A stretch of DNA of 64,000 bases from Lignipirellula cremea (GCF_007751035.1 NZ_CP036433.1:7669001-7733000), one strand, 5' to 3'; positions 9,132 to 19,113 are shown, counted from the stretch's first letter. Notes: a model not told the origin generated them from the letters alone. A program made the numbers and translations.

Positions 9132-9742
9132 GCGGGCCGCGCTACTTCGCCGTGATTCCCGCCGCCGGTCGATCCGTCCGGATGGGCTCGCCGAAGCTGC
9201 TGCTGCCCTGGCAAGGGAAGCGAGTCATCGACCATCTCCTGGCCCACTACCAGGCCAGCCGGGTAGAGCACGTCGTGCTGGTCGCACACCCCGACGATCA
9301 CGAGCTGATCGCCGCCGCGGAAGCGGGCGGGGCGCAAGTCATCGCGCATTCTCCACCGCCGGTCGACATGAAAGAGTCCGTCCAGCGCGGGTTAAGGGCG
9401 ATCGAGTCGCGGTGTTCGCCCGGCCCGCTCGATGGGTGGCTGCTGGCGCCGGCCGACATGCCGCTGCTATCCGCCGCCGTGATCGACGCCGTGATTGCCG
9501 CCGATACGCCAACGACCGAAGTGCTGCTGCCCGTGCGGGGCGAGCAGCGCGGGCACCCGGTGCTGTTCCGCTGGCCTTTGCATCAGGCCGTCTTCGACCT
9601 GCCGGCCAACCGGGGCGTCAACGCCTTGCTCCGCGACCGCCAGCCGCACACGGTGGAAATCGCCGACGAAGGAGCCTACCAGGACATCGACACCTTCGAC
9701 GTTTATTCGCGACTGAAGCAGGACGCAGAAACGAACGACTAA
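9128..9742 (+). CDS. MobA-like NTP transferase (molybdenum cofactor cytidylyltransferase-like)
   Basis: 204 aa, ATG overlapping the stop of the XdhC-like gene. The nucleotidyltransferase signature AVIPAAGRSVRMGSPKLLLP is at residues 8-27, with LLAPADMPLL (metal-binding Asp) at about 103 and RGEQRGHPVLF downstream, as in MocA/MobA-like enzymes that attach CMP or GMP to the molybdenum cofactor. Context with XdhC favours MCD-type cofactor (CMP), since XdhC/CoxI targets are xanthine-dehydrogenase-family enzymes. The exact nucleotide cannot be read from sequence alone. Confidence 0.88.
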   Translation: MSGPRYFAVIPAAGRSVRMGSPKLLLPWQGKRVIDHLLAHYQASRVEHVVLVAHPDDHELIAAAEAGGAQVIAHSPPPVDMKESVQRGLRAIESRCSPGPLDGWLLAPADMPLLSAAVIDAVIAADTPTTEVLLPVRGEQRGHPVLFRWPLHQAVFDLPANRGVNALLRDRQPHTVEIADEGAYQDIDTFDVYSRLKQDAETND

Positions 9743-9783
9743 GTAGAATCACCGTTTGACGGAGATATCCAGGAAGCCTGCAG

Positions 9784-9805
9784 GATCGGGCACTCCTGCC
9801 CGTCC
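9784..9805. terminator. Hairpin between convergent mocA-like and dehydrogenase genes
   Basis: Core stem CGGGCA/TGCCCG with loop CTCC, extended by GG/CC outside a mismatch. It lies 41 bp after the mocA-like stop. No clear T-tract, so only a candidate. Confidence 0.35.
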
Positions 9806-9885
9806 AGGATTTCCGGTCGTCCTGCCAAGCCGGCGTCGAACTTGAACCGCCGGGAGCGGCCATTCTACAGGAAGACGATGTTCAT

Positions 9886-10944
9886 CTATTCCTGCAGGCG
9901 ACGGATCACTTCGGTCCCCATTTGTTCCGTGGTGAGGGAGCCGCCGAGGTCGGGCGTCTGGGCGCCGTCGCTCAGGGTGCGGGCGACGGCAGTGCGGATC
10001 CGTTCGGCGTCGGCTGCTTCGCCCAGGTGATCGAGCATCAGGGCGGCGCTTAAGATCGCGGCGATCGGGTTGGCGATCCCTTGCCCGGCGATATCCGGCG
10101 CGGAACCGTGCACCGGTTCAAACATGGAAGGATACGTCCGTTCCGGGTTGGTGTTGGTGCTGGGCGCCAGGCCCAGGCCGCCGGAGATGATGCCGCCCAG
10201 GTCGGTCAGCAGGTCGCCAAACAGGTTGGAGGCGACGACCACGTCGAAGTGCTCGGGCCGCCGCACGAAGTTCATCACGGCCGCATCGCAGTGCTGCCGG
10301 TCGGTTTCCACATCGGCGTATTGCGGGGCCAGCTCGTCGAGGATGTCGTCCCACAGCACATAGCTGTACCGCATGGCGTTGCTCTTGGTGATCATCGTCA
10401 GCCGATGCCGGCGCCGGCGAGCCAGCTCAAAGCCGTAACGCATGATCCGTTCCACGCCGCGGCGGGTATGCACGGCGGTCTGCAGGGCGACTTCGTCCGG
10501 CTGTCCCTGTTTGAAACGGCCGCCGTTGTTGACGTACTCCCCTTCGGAGTTCTCGCGAACCACGACCAGATCGATGTCTTCGGGCCCTTTCCCGGCCAGC
10601 ACGCTTTTTACACCGGGGAACAGCCGCGCGGGACGCACGCAGGCGTACTGGTCGAAAGCCTGGCGAATCCGCACCAGCGGCTCCAGCGTGACATGGTCGG
10701 GCAGCGTTTCCGGCCAGCCGACCGCACCCAGCAGGATGGCGTCGACCGGGCGGAGGACCTCCAGAAAATCGCTCGGGGCCACCTGGCCCGTTTGCCGATG
10801 ATGCTCGGCCCCCCAGGGCAGATAGTTCCAGGCCCAGGAGTAGGCTGCGTGCTGCTCGAGTTCTTCCAGCACGCGCACGGCCTGCTCGGTAACTTCAATG
10901 CCGATGCCGTCGCCGGGGAAAATAGCAATCTGGTAGGTCGTCAT
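9886..10944 (-). CDS. Tartrate/D-malate dehydrogenase-like decarboxylating dehydrogenase
   Basis: 352 aa from ATG 10944 (MTTYQIAIFPGDGIGIEV). Belongs to the isocitrate/isopropylmalate dehydrogenase superfamily: N-terminal GDGIG, substrate Arg region VRPARLFPGVKS, VVRENSEGEY, the catalytic Lys in TKSNAMRYSYVLWDD, metal-binding Asp residues in FDVVVASNLFGDLLTDLGG, and the nucleotide-binding end HGSAPDIAGQGIANPIA. The wording VRENSEGEY and the missing leuB context point to the tartrate dehydrogenase/D-malate dehydrogenase branch rather than 3-isopropylmalate dehydrogenase. It would oxidise and decarboxylate a 2-hydroxy-dicarboxylate with NAD. It lies downstream of the peptide transporter on the same strand, 69 bp after it, so read-through is possible. 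Confidence 0.85.
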   Translation of the reverse strand: MTTYQIAIFPGDGIGIEVTEQAVRVLEELEQHAAYSWAWNYLPWGAEHHRQTGQVAPSDFLEVLRPVDAILLGAVGWPETLPDHVTLEPLVRIRQAFDQYACVRPARLFPGVKSVLAGKGPEDIDLVVVRENSEGEYVNNGGRFKQGQPDEVALQTAVHTRRGVERIMRYGFELARRRRHRLTMITKSNAMRYSYVLWDDILDELAPQYADVETDRQHCDAAVMNFVRRPEHFDVVVASNLFGDLLTDLGGIISGGLGLAPSTNTNPERTYPSMFEPVHGSAPDIAGQGIANPIAAILSAALMLDHLGEAADAERIRTAVARTLSDGAQTPDLGGSLTTEQMGTEVIRRLQE

Positions 10945-11013
10945 AATGACGGGGCTCCGTGAACAGTGCGTCAGGCGGGGAGAATCCAAACGGAGCACGC
11001 AGTCTGGTCGAGT

Positions 11014-12900
11014 TTATCGTGAACCGGTCGCCTTTTTCAGGCTGTCGTGTTCGCGTTTCTTTCGAGCCTCAAGTCGACGTTCCTTCAGCATGCGGATGTG
11101 GTCGAGGCTGTCCTTCGGCGTGGCTTCGATCAGTTTCCGCGTATATGCCTGTTTGGGCAAGGCGTAGATCGTTTCCGAAGGGCCGAATTCGACAATTTTT
11201 CCCGCGTTCATCACGGCCATCATGTCGGCCATGAATTTGACCACACTGAGATCGTGGCTGATGAAAATGTAGGTCAGCCCCCGGCGGGTCTGCAGGTCGT
11301 TGAGCAGGTTGAGCACTTGCGCCTGGACGGACACATCGAGAGCGGAGACGGACTCGTCGCAAATGATGAAGTCGGGTTCCACCGTCAGCGCTCTGGCGAT
11401 ACAGATACGCTGCCGCTGGCCGCCGGAAAATTCGTGCGGGTACCGCCGCAGATGTTCGGCCGCCATGCCGACTTCTTCCAGCAGGGCGACGGCCCGGTCC
11501 CGGCGATCCTGGCGACTGGAGCCGATGCGGTGGATCGACATCGGTTCGATCAAAGCAGATTCGATCGTCATGCGGGGGTTCATGGAGCCGTACGGATCCT
11601 GGAAGATGATCTGCATCTGCCGCCGCAGGTCGCGGAGTTCCCGGCGACTTTTCTTTGCCAGGTCTTCGCCCTGGTAGAAGACGTCGCCCTCGGTAATATC
11701 GACCAGTCGCAGAATGGCCCGCCCGGTGGTCGTTTTGCCGCAGCCCGACTCGCCGACCAGTCCCAGCGTTTGCCCTTTGTAGACTTTGAAGCTGATATCG
11801 TCGACCGCTTTGACATCGCCCACTTTGCGGAGGAGAAGCCCTTTCCGCACGGGGAAGTAAACCTTCAGGTTCTTCACTTCCAGCAGCGGCTGTTCCCCTT
11901 CGGCGACGGTCGTGGCGTCGGAAGCGTGGCCGTCTTCTTCCCAGGGGTGGCCCATCGCGGCCAGTTCAGACTTGGGGTGCAGATAGCGTCCGCGTCCGTC
12001 GTGGAGGAACTTTTGCATTTGTTCCTCGCCGATCGTTTTTTCAATGACCTCGATCTGGCCGTTTTCTTTCCGGGTCTTCATGTAGTCGGCGACGGTCGGC
12101 AGTCGCTTGAATTTGGTATCCAGCCGCGGCCGGCAGGCCAGCAGCCCCTTCGTATACGGGTGCTGCGGTTTGCTGAAAATATCCAGGACGTCGCCGTACT
12201 CGACGATCTTCCCTTTGAACATGACCGCCACATGGTCGGCGATTTCGGCGATTACGCCCAGGTCGTGGGTGATGAACAGGACCGACATGCCGCGCTGGTC
12301 GCGCAGTTCGCGCAGGATGTCGAGGATCTGCGCCTGGATGGTGACATCGAGCGCGGTCGTCGGTTCGTCGGCGATGAGCAGTTTGGGATTGCACGACAGG
12401 GCCATGGCGATCATGACGCGCTGTTTCTGGCCGCCCGACATTTGATGCGGGTAATAGTTGACGCGCAGTTCCGGTTCCGGCAGGCCGACTTCGCGGAAGA
12501 GTTCAATGGTGCGCTGCCGGGCTTCTTCCTTCGTGGCCTTCTGGTGCAGGCGAATCGCTTCCATCACCTGGGCGCCGACGGTGAAGACCGGGTTGAGCGA
12601 GGTCATCGGCTCCTGGAAGATCATGCTGATCTCTTTGCCGCGAATCTTCCGCATGTCGGGTTCGGGCAGGTGGACGAGATCTTTCCCCAGGAAGACGATC
12701 TTGCCGGATTCAATCTGCCCGGTGTTGGCCAGCAGCCGCATGACCGACAGCGAGGTGACGCTTTTGCCCGATCCCGATTCGCCGACGATGCCCAGCGTGG
12801 AGCCTTCTTCAACGGCGAAGGAGATATCGTCGACCGCCTTGACCACTGCGTCTTCGGTGTGGAAGTAGGTGCACAGGTTGTCGATGTCGAGCAGTGTCAT
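11014..12900 (-). CDS. Fused double ATPase of oligopeptide ABC transporter (DppD-DppF type)
   Basis: 628 aa with two complete nucleotide-binding domains. Domain 1: Walker A GESGSGKS (40-47), signature MSGGQKQR (154-161), Walker [13 protein letters not shown]. Domain 2: Walker A GESGCGKT (about 385), signature FSGGQRQR, Walker [13 protein letters not shown]. Between them lies the C-terminal oligopeptide-type region of domain 1 and a charged linker of about 60 residues. It energises uptake through the two permeases encoded upstream. The 239-bp gap to the upstream permease gene is unusual for this operon and carries two hairpins. Confidence 0.95.
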   Translation of the reverse strand: MTLLDIDNLCTYFHTEDAVVKAVDDISFAVEEGSTLGIVGESGSGKSVTSLSVMRLLANTGQIESGKIVFLGKDLVHLPEPDMRKIRGKEISMIFQEPMTSLNPVFTVGAQVMEAIRLHQKATKEEARQRTIELFREVGLPEPELRVNYYPHQMSGGQKQRVMIAMALSCNPKLLIADEPTTALDVTIQAQILDILRELRDQRGMSVLFITHDLGVIAEIADHVAVMFKGKIVEYGDVLDIFSKPQHPYTKGLLACRPRLDTKFKRLPTVADYMKTRKENGQIEVIEKTIGEEQMQKFLHDGRGRYLHPKSELAAMGHPWEEDGHASDATTVAEGEQPLLEVKNLKVYFPVRKGLLLRKVGDVKAVDDISFKVYKGQTLGLVGESGCGKTTTGRAILRLVDITEGDVFYQGEDLAKKSRRELRDLRRQMQIIFQDPYGSMNPRMTIESALIEPMSIHRIGSSRQDRRDRAVALLEEVGMAAEHLRRYPHEFSGGQRQRICIARALTVEPDFIICDESVSALDVSVQAQVLNLLNDLQTRRGLTYIFISHDLSVVKFMADMMAVMNAGKIVEFGPSETIYALPKQAYTRKLIEATPKDSLDHIRMLKERRLEARKKREHDSLKKATGSR

Positions 12901-13027
12901 GGCGTGTCACCAGCGAAAGAAAACAGGGTGCGGCGGTCTGGCCTGGGGCGGGCCTGCTTGAACGCGAGGGCAATTACTGTTCGATTCTGTTTCGTCGTCT
13001 TGCGTGAAAGCAGGCGCAGCAAGTCGA

Positions 13028-13069
13028 CTTTCGCTCTGCGAAAGTACGCGTTCTTTCACGGAGTGAAAG
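13028..13069. repeat. Pair of CTTTCGC/GCGAAAG-type hairpins in operon gap
   Basis: Two adjacent 17-nt palindromes with 7-bp stems: CTTTCGC-TCT-GCGAAAG at 13028-13044 and CTTTCAC-GGA-GTGAAAG at 13053-13069. The second has compensating changes on both arms. The same hairpin recurs in the cassette clusters at 39-41, 49-50 and 55-58 kb. Here they sit in the gap between the second permease gene and the ATPase gene. Confidence 0.7.
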
Positions 13070-13139
13070 ACGACTGTCCGGCGTCGGTACTTCCTTGAAA
13101 CGGTTAATCAATCTCTGTCAGTCATTTGTCGCACGCTCC

Positions 13140-14747
13140 TTAAACGCGCAGTCGGGGATCCATCGCGTCGCGGAGGCCGCTGCCGACCAGGTTGAACACC
13201 GTGACCGTGACAAAGATCGCCAGCGATGGGAACACAATCATCCACCACAGGCTGTAATCCTTGCTGGCGGCATTCAGGATGGAGCCCCAGCTGGGAGCCG
13301 GCGGGCGGAGTCCAAAGCCCAGCAGGCTCAGGCCCGATTCCGTCACAATGGCGCCGGCAATTCCGAACGGAGCGGATACCAGTGCGGGCGACAGCGCGTT
13401 GGGCAGGATATGACGGAACAGGATCCGCCAGTGCGAGGCGCCCAGGGCGCGGCTGGCGGCGGTGTAATCAATCTCCCGCTGTTTAAGCACTTCGCCGCGG
13501 GTGAGTCGGGCGATATGCGGCCAACCAGTGATGCCGATCACCGACATGATCACATAAATGTTCGGACCAATCAGGGCGACCAGCGTGAGGATCAAAAAGA
13601 AGGCGGGGAACACCATCATCACTTCGATCAGTCGGGAGATCAAAATGTCGACCCAGCCGCCGAAGTAACCGGCGATCGCCCCGACGATCACGCCGATTGT
13701 CAGATACAAGGAGACAGCCACAAAGCCAACGGTCAACGCCACCCGTGTGCCGTACAGCATGCGGGTCATGACGTCGGCTCCCACCGGGTCGGTCCCCAGC
13801 AGGTGCACGGCCGTGTCGTTGCTGTCGCGGGCCTCGTCCGCCGGCTTGGAATAGCCGGGCGGTTTCCGCCGGGACAGTGTGTCGTCGTCGTTAATGGGAT
13901 TGAAGGGAATCAGCACATACACGCCGTGCTGCAGCGGGTCTTTAAAGTCCTCGTTGACGAACGTACGCGTCTTGTAAGCGTTGTGCGGCGCCGCGCCGGG
14001 AATGGCGAACACCAGGCAGAGCAGAACGATCAGCACTGCGTAGGCTCCCAGCGACTGCAGAATGGTGTTCCGGGTCGAGGCGCGCCTTTGGCGTTGCCGC
14101 CAGCCCCAGACCAGCGATCCCAGCAGCCAGGGAAAGAAGCCGATCATCGCCATGTTGAAGAAGTAGTCGACCGTTTCCGGCGGGTTGAAGATCGCATGCC
14201 ACCAGGGGTAAATGGTGGTCCCAACCGGTTCCTGGTACGGCTTGTCGTCGATGGTGACGGACAGCTGCAGCGGTTGGATTTCTACTTTCTGGAGCGACTG
14301 GATCAGCTTTGCATCGCTGGAGAAGTAGATGGCGTTGTCGCTGTTTTCGCCTGACGCCCGGCGCAGGACGTACTTGTCATCGGCGCTGGTGATGACGGCT
14401 TCCTCGCCAGTAGTCTGTTTGCTGGTCAGGCCGTTCACTCTCAGGCGGATGCGAGGTTCGCCCTGGGAGTCCTCGAGCGTCCAGACGGCGCGCCAGTTGC
14501 GGGACAACTCGCTCAGGTGGCCGTCGTAGTAAATGATCGGATGCCAGGAGGCGATGGCCGGGGCGAAAATGGCAATCAGGAACAGCGATGGCAGAATGTA
14601 CAGCGAGATCAGCGCCGGTTTGTTCCGGCGGAACTGGCGCCACACGATATCCAGGTACGCCTCGCCCGGCGGGGGAGCATCGACAGGCGAAACCGTCGGA
14701 GCGGTTTTGGTATCGACCGCTTGCGGAGTAAGCTCGGAGTGCGACAT
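13140..14747 (-). CDS. Oligopeptide ABC transporter permease (DppC-like) with large insert
   Basis: 535 aa, against about 300 for ordinary DppC proteins. The N-terminal membrane segment (LISLYILPSLFLIAIFAPAI, about residues 40-59) is followed by about 250 residues not found in ordinary DppC, including further membrane segments (WLLGSLVWGW and LGAYAVLIVLLCLVF). The permease core starts near GTRVALTVGFVAVS and has the EAA-type loop YTAASRALGASHWRILFRHI before LPNALSP. It ends with GLRDAMDPRLRV as in the family. The start ATG shares its A with the upstream stop (TAATG), so translation is coupled to the preceding permease. Confidence 0.92.
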   Translation of the reverse strand: MSHSELTPQAVDTKTAPTVSPVDAPPPGEAYLDIVWRQFRRNKPALISLYILPSLFLIAIFAPAIASWHPIIYYDGHLSELSRNWRAVWTLEDSQGEPRIRLRVNGLTSKQTTGEEAVITSADDKYVLRRASGENSDNAIYFSSDAKLIQSLQKVEIQPLQLSVTIDDKPYQEPVGTTIYPWWHAIFNPPETVDYFFNMAMIGFFPWLLGSLVWGWRQRQRRASTRNTILQSLGAYAVLIVLLCLVFAIPGAAPHNAYKTRTFVNEDFKDPLQHGVYVLIPFNPINDDDTLSRRKPPGYSKPADEARDSNDTAVHLLGTDPVGADVMTRMLYGTRVALTVGFVAVSLYLTIGVIVGAIAGYFGGWVDILISRLIEVMMVFPAFFLILTLVALIGPNIYVIMSVIGITGWPHIARLTRGEVLKQREIDYTAASRALGASHWRILFRHILPNALSPALVSAPFGIAGAIVTESGLSLLGFGLRPPAPSWGSILNAASKDYSLWWMIVFPSLAIFVTVTVFNLVGSGLRDAMDPRLRV

Positions 14748-16561
14748 TACTTTCCTCGCGAGCCAAAGCTGATGCGCGGGTCGGCCACCACATACAGGAG
14801 GTCGGTCAACAAAATAGAAAACAGCACGACGATCGCTTGGACATAGACCAGCGCCATCATCGTGGGATAATCCTTGTTGTCGATCGATTCCCAGACCAAA
14901 CGACCCATGCCGGGCACGCTAAACAGGTACTCGATGAGCACGCTCCCGCCGAGCATGGCAGGCAGAATGCTGGAAAATAAAGTAAGAATCGGAATCAACG
15001 AATTCCGAAAGGCATGCACATACACCACTTTGAAACTGGAGACCCCCTTGGCCCGGGCGGTGCGGATAAAATCTTGACCCAGCACATCCAGCAGGCTGGT
15101 GCGGGCGTACATGGCGATGCCGGCCATACTGAACATCGACAGGCACGCCACCGGCAGCGTAGCGTGCCACAGGTAGTCCAGAAAATAGGCCCAATAGCCC
15201 AGGTTCTCGGCGCCCTGGCTATGCAGCCGTTCCATGGGAAAAATGTTCAGAAAGACGTTGTAGCAGAAGAACAGCAGGAACATCATGCCGGCCACATACG
15301 GCGGCACGGAGTAGAGCAAAAACAGGGTCAGCGAGATGCCGCGATCCACCATGTTATCTCGATTAACGGCGCAGGTAACGCCCAGCGGCACGGCGATCAG
15401 ATAGATCACCAGTTGCGAAGCGAGCATCAACGGAGCCGAGACCAGGAACGCCTTCCAGATTTTTTCGCTGACCGGTTCTCGCGTTTTCAAAGCGCTGCGG
15501 CCGAAGCGGAAAGTGACCAGGCGCCACAGCATGTGGGCATACTGCGTGTCGCCCACGATGGCGATCGCGCTGGCGAAGGCGGACGGGTTATAGCGGTCGG
15601 ATTCGCTTTGGTAGTAAGCGGCCCAGTTGGCTTCGACTTCGTCGAGCGTGGTTGCATCGGCGCCGTTGCGGACCGTAAATTGTAGCGGTTGCGGCGAGAG
15701 CAGCTTGAGGACTTTGGCCGCGGCGACTTTCTCGGCCAGGGTGGTGTCTGCCGACTCCAGCTTCCCGTAAAAGAAGGGGATGTCGGTTTTTTTGATGCCA
15801 CGATAAAGTTTGAGCTGATTGGCGCCGGCCGGCGGATCGAGAATGGCGGCCCACTTTTGTTCCAGCACGGACTGCCGATTGTCATCGAGAGGAGGGAAGT
15901 TCGCCTCTTCGCGACTCCACCACAAGCGCCAGATCCGCTGCACCGACGGAGTTTCTTCGTCCAGCGGAGGCGAGGAATAGGTCGCCTTGTTGGCTTCGAC
16001 GACCAGCATGTTCAGCGTTTTGATCAGCCCGATCTGCAGCCGCGGAGTGAGTTCGTCGGACTGCAGTAACTCCATCGCCTGGGACACGGCGTAGGAGCCC
16101 TGCTTTTCGAGGTAAGACTGGGCGTAGTCGGAAATCTTCCGCCCGAGCGAGGCCCTTTCGTCTTCGTTCTCCAGACTGCGGTCCAGATTTTTGACCTGCA
16201 GGCCGCGAACGAATTTCAAGAAAGCGGCGTTCTCGGGCTTGTCAGGGTGTTCCGCCACATCGGTCAGAAACGGTTGCCAGTCGCCTGGTTCGCGACTGAA
16301 AATGAAGGCGGCCTGCCGCAGTTCGTCGGTGTAGTTGTAGTAGTGGCGAAAGTTCAGCAGCTGCGGTTTATCAAGTTTCAGGTCGCGCATCTGCAGCACG
16401 TACGACTCGCGCGTTTGCCCCTGGCCGCTGGCGCCTTGCTGCTCATAGTTCTGCAGCATCGGATCGCCCGGCGCCAGTTGCATGACGCTGAACGTAACGA
16501 TCGTAATCCCGAAGAGCGTCGGGATCATGAGCAGCAGTCGGCGAACAATGTAAGTCCACAC
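14747..16561 (-). CDS. Oligopeptide ABC transporter permease (DppB-like) with large periplasmic insert
   Basis: 604 aa from a GTG at 16561, chosen because AAGGAAG lies about 9 nt upstream and the product then begins with the family-typical WTYIVRRLLLMIPTLFGIT; an ATG at 16651 would add 30 residues. Ordinary DppB is about 310-340 aa. Here about 290 mostly hydrophilic residues are inserted after the first helix and the MQLAPGDP motif, before the core resumes at about LVSAPLMLASQLVIYLIAV. The EAA loop is FIRTARAKGVSSFKVVYVHA. The insert should face the periplasm, as the loop after helix 1 does in the family. Coupled by TAATG to the DppC-like gene. Confidence 0.9.
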   Translation of the reverse strand: MWTYIVRRLLLMIPTLFGITIVTFSVMQLAPGDPMLQNYEQQGASGQGQTRESYVLQMRDLKLDKPQLLNFRHYYNYTDELRQAAFIFSREPGDWQPFLTDVAEHPDKPENAAFLKFVRGLQVKNLDRSLENEDERASLGRKISDYAQSYLEKQGSYAVSQAMELLQSDELTPRLQIGLIKTLNMLVVEANKATYSSPPLDEETPSVQRIWRLWWSREEANFPPLDDNRQSVLEQKWAAILDPPAGANQLKLYRGIKKTDIPFFYGKLESADTTLAEKVAAAKVLKLLSPQPLQFTVRNGADATTLDEVEANWAAYYQSESDRYNPSAFASAIAIVGDTQYAHMLWRLVTFRFGRSALKTREPVSEKIWKAFLVSAPLMLASQLVIYLIAVPLGVTCAVNRDNMVDRGISLTLFLLYSVPPYVAGMMFLLFFCYNVFLNIFPMERLHSQGAENLGYWAYFLDYLWHATLPVACLSMFSMAGIAMYARTSLLDVLGQDFIRTARAKGVSSFKVVYVHAFRNSLIPILTLFSSILPAMLGGSVLIEYLFSVPGMGRLVWESIDNKDYPTMMALVYVQAIVVLFSILLTDLLYVVADPRISFGSRGK

Positions 16562-16760
16562 GGGGTCAGATCTTCCTTGGGGCCAGGGCCAGCGAGAGGA
16601 GTCGATCCGCGCCAAAAACGTCGCTTCGCTTCCGGTGTTGTCGCCGGCCATGTGCGACGCGACCGTTTGCCAGTGGCGCGGTTCGCCCTGTGTTTTCCCA
16701 TGCCCCGCGCAGTATCGCGGGACGGGGGAGCGTTACGTTTGTTCTCTTGCTCGCGCGATT

Positions 16761-18671
16761 TTACTCGCCCGTGCTAAGTCGAGGTTGGCTGCTGCGCCAC
16801 TCGGACATGTCGATAAACGGCCGCAAGCCTTCGTAAGTGCGGACGTCTTCCAGGCGACCGTCATAGGCGGCCAGGCCGTCGTCCGAGTACAGGAAGGTGT
16901 ACGGTTGATCCTCGTAAATCAGCTGGTGGATCTGTTGATAAAGTTCGATCTGTTTCTTTTCATTGACCGTCACCTGCAGCTCTTCAATCAGCTTGTCCAC
17001 CTTGGGGTTACGATAGCCGATGTTGTTGGAACTTTTCTCTACATCGGCCTGGCTGCCATGCCAGATCTGGTAAGGGTCGCTGCGCCAGTTTGCGGCCCAG
17101 CCGAGAATGGTGGCGTCGAATTCCTTGGCGTTGAGTTTCTCCAGCATCAGCGCCCATTTGGCGGGAGTGATTTGCACCTTGATGCCGATCTTACGGAACT
17201 CGGACTGGATCAGCTGGCCGATGCTGGCGTACGTCTGGCTGTCGGCGAAGATCATCAGGTCGAATTCAAATTCCACCCGTTTGCCATTGATCTCTTTATC
17301 GACAACGCCGTTTGCATTGGTGTCTTCCCAGCCGGCTTCGCGCATCAGCTGTTTGGCTTTTTCAATATTGAATTCGACCGGCTGCAGGCTCTTGTCGTAA
17401 AACGGGCTGGAAGGAGCGAAGGGACCAGTGACGCGCTGGGCGTAGCCCTGGTAAATGTCGCGAATGATCTGGTCGACCGGCGTGGCGTGGCTCATCGCCC
17501 AGCGGACTTTTTTATCGCGGAAGATTTCCCGCTCCTGGTTGTACCCCATGAAACGGTAACCGGTGGTTGGGTAGTCGACCAGCTTGACCTTGCCGTCCTT
17601 GACGTTGGGATGCTCCTTAGCCGCCACATAGTGATCGACCTGGCGGAAGCTGGTCCAGTCGAGTTTCCCCTGCAGGCCTTTTTGACGGAGCGTTTCTTCA
17701 TTGGTGATGTACTGATAAACGACTTCGGAGAAGGGGAACTCGTCGCCCCAGTACTGGTCGTTACGGCGCAACGTGACCTGCTCGCCCTTGTCCCACGTTC
17801 CAAAGATCAACGGCCCGGTGCCGCACATGGTGAGGTTGGCCCAGTGCTGGTTAAAGGCGTCGCCGAATTCCTTGGAAGTGAAATCGAGCGAGATCAGCTG
17901 CCGTCCCTCATCCAGCGAGTAAACATGCTGGGGCAGAATGGGCAGACTGCCCAGGGTGAATTCGTCGGCCATCATGTACGGCTTGGCCCACTTCACCTTG
18001 ACGGTGTAGTCGTCGACGACCGTCATGGTGATGCGCGGAATCTGCTCGCCCGTTTCCGGGTCGGGATCCGTGTAGTAGCTGCGCAGCGGGGCCGCCTCGA
18101 CGAATTTGTTCATCAGGCAGTCGAACGAGAACTCTACGTCGGCGGCGGTGAACTCGACATCCTTGACGACCGTGCCATCGGGATAGGTAATCGGATGCCA
18201 GAGCACGCCCTTGCGCAGATGAAAAGTGTACTCCAGGTTCTCCTCGTCAAACTCCCAGCTTTCCGCCAGCCGCGGCTCCCAGACTTTAGGATCCGACATA
18301 TCCTGCGTGGCGAACGTTTCGTAGACGAAACGCTGGAACGCGGTGCTGACGCTATCATTGGAAGTGAGCAGGTTGATCGTGTTGGGGTCGTCGGGATACG
18401 ACAACAGCAGCACGTCGGTTTCGTGGATCTTGTACTTGGATTCGGGAGGCGCTTCGGCCGTAGTGTCAGAAGTCGCGGCGCCAGTGCTGGTCTCTGTGCC
18501 AGCGGGAGTGTCCGTTCCGCTGCTGGAGGATGCGGTGCTTCCGCCGGGAGTGGGAGTCGTGCTGCCGGTACCGGAGCCGGAATTTCCTCCGCAACCGATG
18601 CCTGTGATTAGCATCGTCGCGGCGGCCAGGACGGCGAACGTCCGGGCGACTAACGTCATGCGGCTGAACAT
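16761..18671 (-). CDS. Peptide ABC transporter substrate-binding lipoprotein (SBP family 5)
   Basis: 636 aa. Signal peptide with a lipobox ending in ITGIGC, then a Ser/Thr/Gly/Pro-rich linker of about 50 residues. The family-5 binding fold follows, with the typical entry DPNTINLLTSNDSVS, AESWEFDEENLEYTFHLRKGVLWHP and ADVEFSFDCL. A GGTGGTGAG motif precedes ATG 18671. First gene of the operon for the two permeases and the fused ATPase. The ligand is probably a peptide; family members also bind sugars or metal chelates. Confidence 0.94.
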   Translation of the reverse strand: MFSRMTLVARTFAVLAAATMLITGIGCGGNSGSGTGSTTPTPGGSTASSSSGTDTPAGTETSTGAATSDTTAEAPPESKYKIHETDVLLLSYPDDPNTINLLTSNDSVSTAFQRFVYETFATQDMSDPKVWEPRLAESWEFDEENLEYTFHLRKGVLWHPITYPDGTVVKDVEFTAADVEFSFDCLMNKFVEAAPLRSYYTDPDPETGEQIPRITMTVVDDYTVKVKWAKPYMMADEFTLGSLPILPQHVYSLDEGRQLISLDFTSKEFGDAFNQHWANLTMCGTGPLIFGTWDKGEQVTLRRNDQYWGDEFPFSEVVYQYITNEETLRQKGLQGKLDWTSFRQVDHYVAAKEHPNVKDGKVKLVDYPTTGYRFMGYNQEREIFRDKKVRWAMSHATPVDQIIRDIYQGYAQRVTGPFAPSSPFYDKSLQPVEFNIEKAKQLMREAGWEDTNANGVVDKEINGKRVEFEFDLMIFADSQTYASIGQLIQSEFRKIGIKVQITPAKWALMLEKLNAKEFDATILGWAANWRSDPYQIWHGSQADVEKSSNNIGYRNPKVDKLIEELQVTVNEKKQIELYQQIHQLIYEDQPYTFLYSDDGLAAYDGRLEDVRTYEGLRPFIDMSEWRSSQPRLSTGE

Positions 18672-18933
18672 CTAACTCACCACCTTTCAGAGAACTCTGG
18701 GTTTCTGGGGGGATTCGTTGGGGAAGGAATCACGTGCGGTTTTCGGTCCTGCGAGCGATTCCCAACCGACATGTTTCCGGTTCCGAACCGTCGCATCTGG
18801 CGAAGCCTGTTGCTGCTGGTTGTTCCCTCCGTGCACGACGACACGCCATGCAGAACCGCAAGCGCCAGGTCGGCGGCCGCGGGGAAGCGGCCGACTGCAG
18901 GCAGTTTGGGGTCAACCAGATTGCAGCAAAGGG

Positions 18934-18962
18934 ATACTATACAATGGTTTGCGCAGGGTCAA
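18934..18962 (-). promoter_or_regulatory. Candidate sigma-70-type promoter of the transporter operon
   Basis: On the minus strand, TTGACC (18962-18957), a 17-nt spacer and TAGTAT (18939-18934). It lies about 260 nt upstream of the binding-protein start codon and points toward it. Confidence 0.45.
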
Positions 18963-19050
18963 CAACACCAGTATCAGGGCGAAACGGTTGAAACCGGCCG
19001 ATTGGTTCGCAATCGCCCCGGGCCCGTTTCTCTGCAAGGCTGCGGGAAGT

Positions 19051-19074
19051 CGCCTGGGCGGCGCAGCCCAGGCG
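19051..19074 (-). terminator. 9-bp GC hairpin downstream of ABC ATPase gene
   Basis: CGCCTGGGC, six-base loop, GCCCAGGCG, located 40 nt past the ATPase stop codon. No U-tract follows, so it is a candidate only. Confidence 0.4.
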
Positions 19075-19113
19075 GCGTCTACTTCGATTGCGAGCGACAT
19101 TTTGGCAGTCGGA

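Larger units (their letters stand above)
18672..19113. other. Leader and promoter region of peptide transporter operon
   Basis: No gene seen. It holds a candidate promoter for the transporter operon (18934-18962, minus strand), giving a leader of about 250 nt, and near its right end the hairpin at 19051-19074 just downstream of the ABC-2-type ATPase gene. Confidence 0.5.

Noticed and set aside
9886-10944. Assignment as leuB (3-isopropylmalate dehydrogenase)
   Set aside because: No leucine-pathway neighbours, and the substrate-binding region (VRPARLFPGVKS, VVRENSEGEY) fits the tartrate/D-malate branch better.
11047-13098. Long plus-strand open frame across the ABC ATPase gene
   Set aside because: Antisense shadow; the minus-strand frame has two complete ATP-binding domains.
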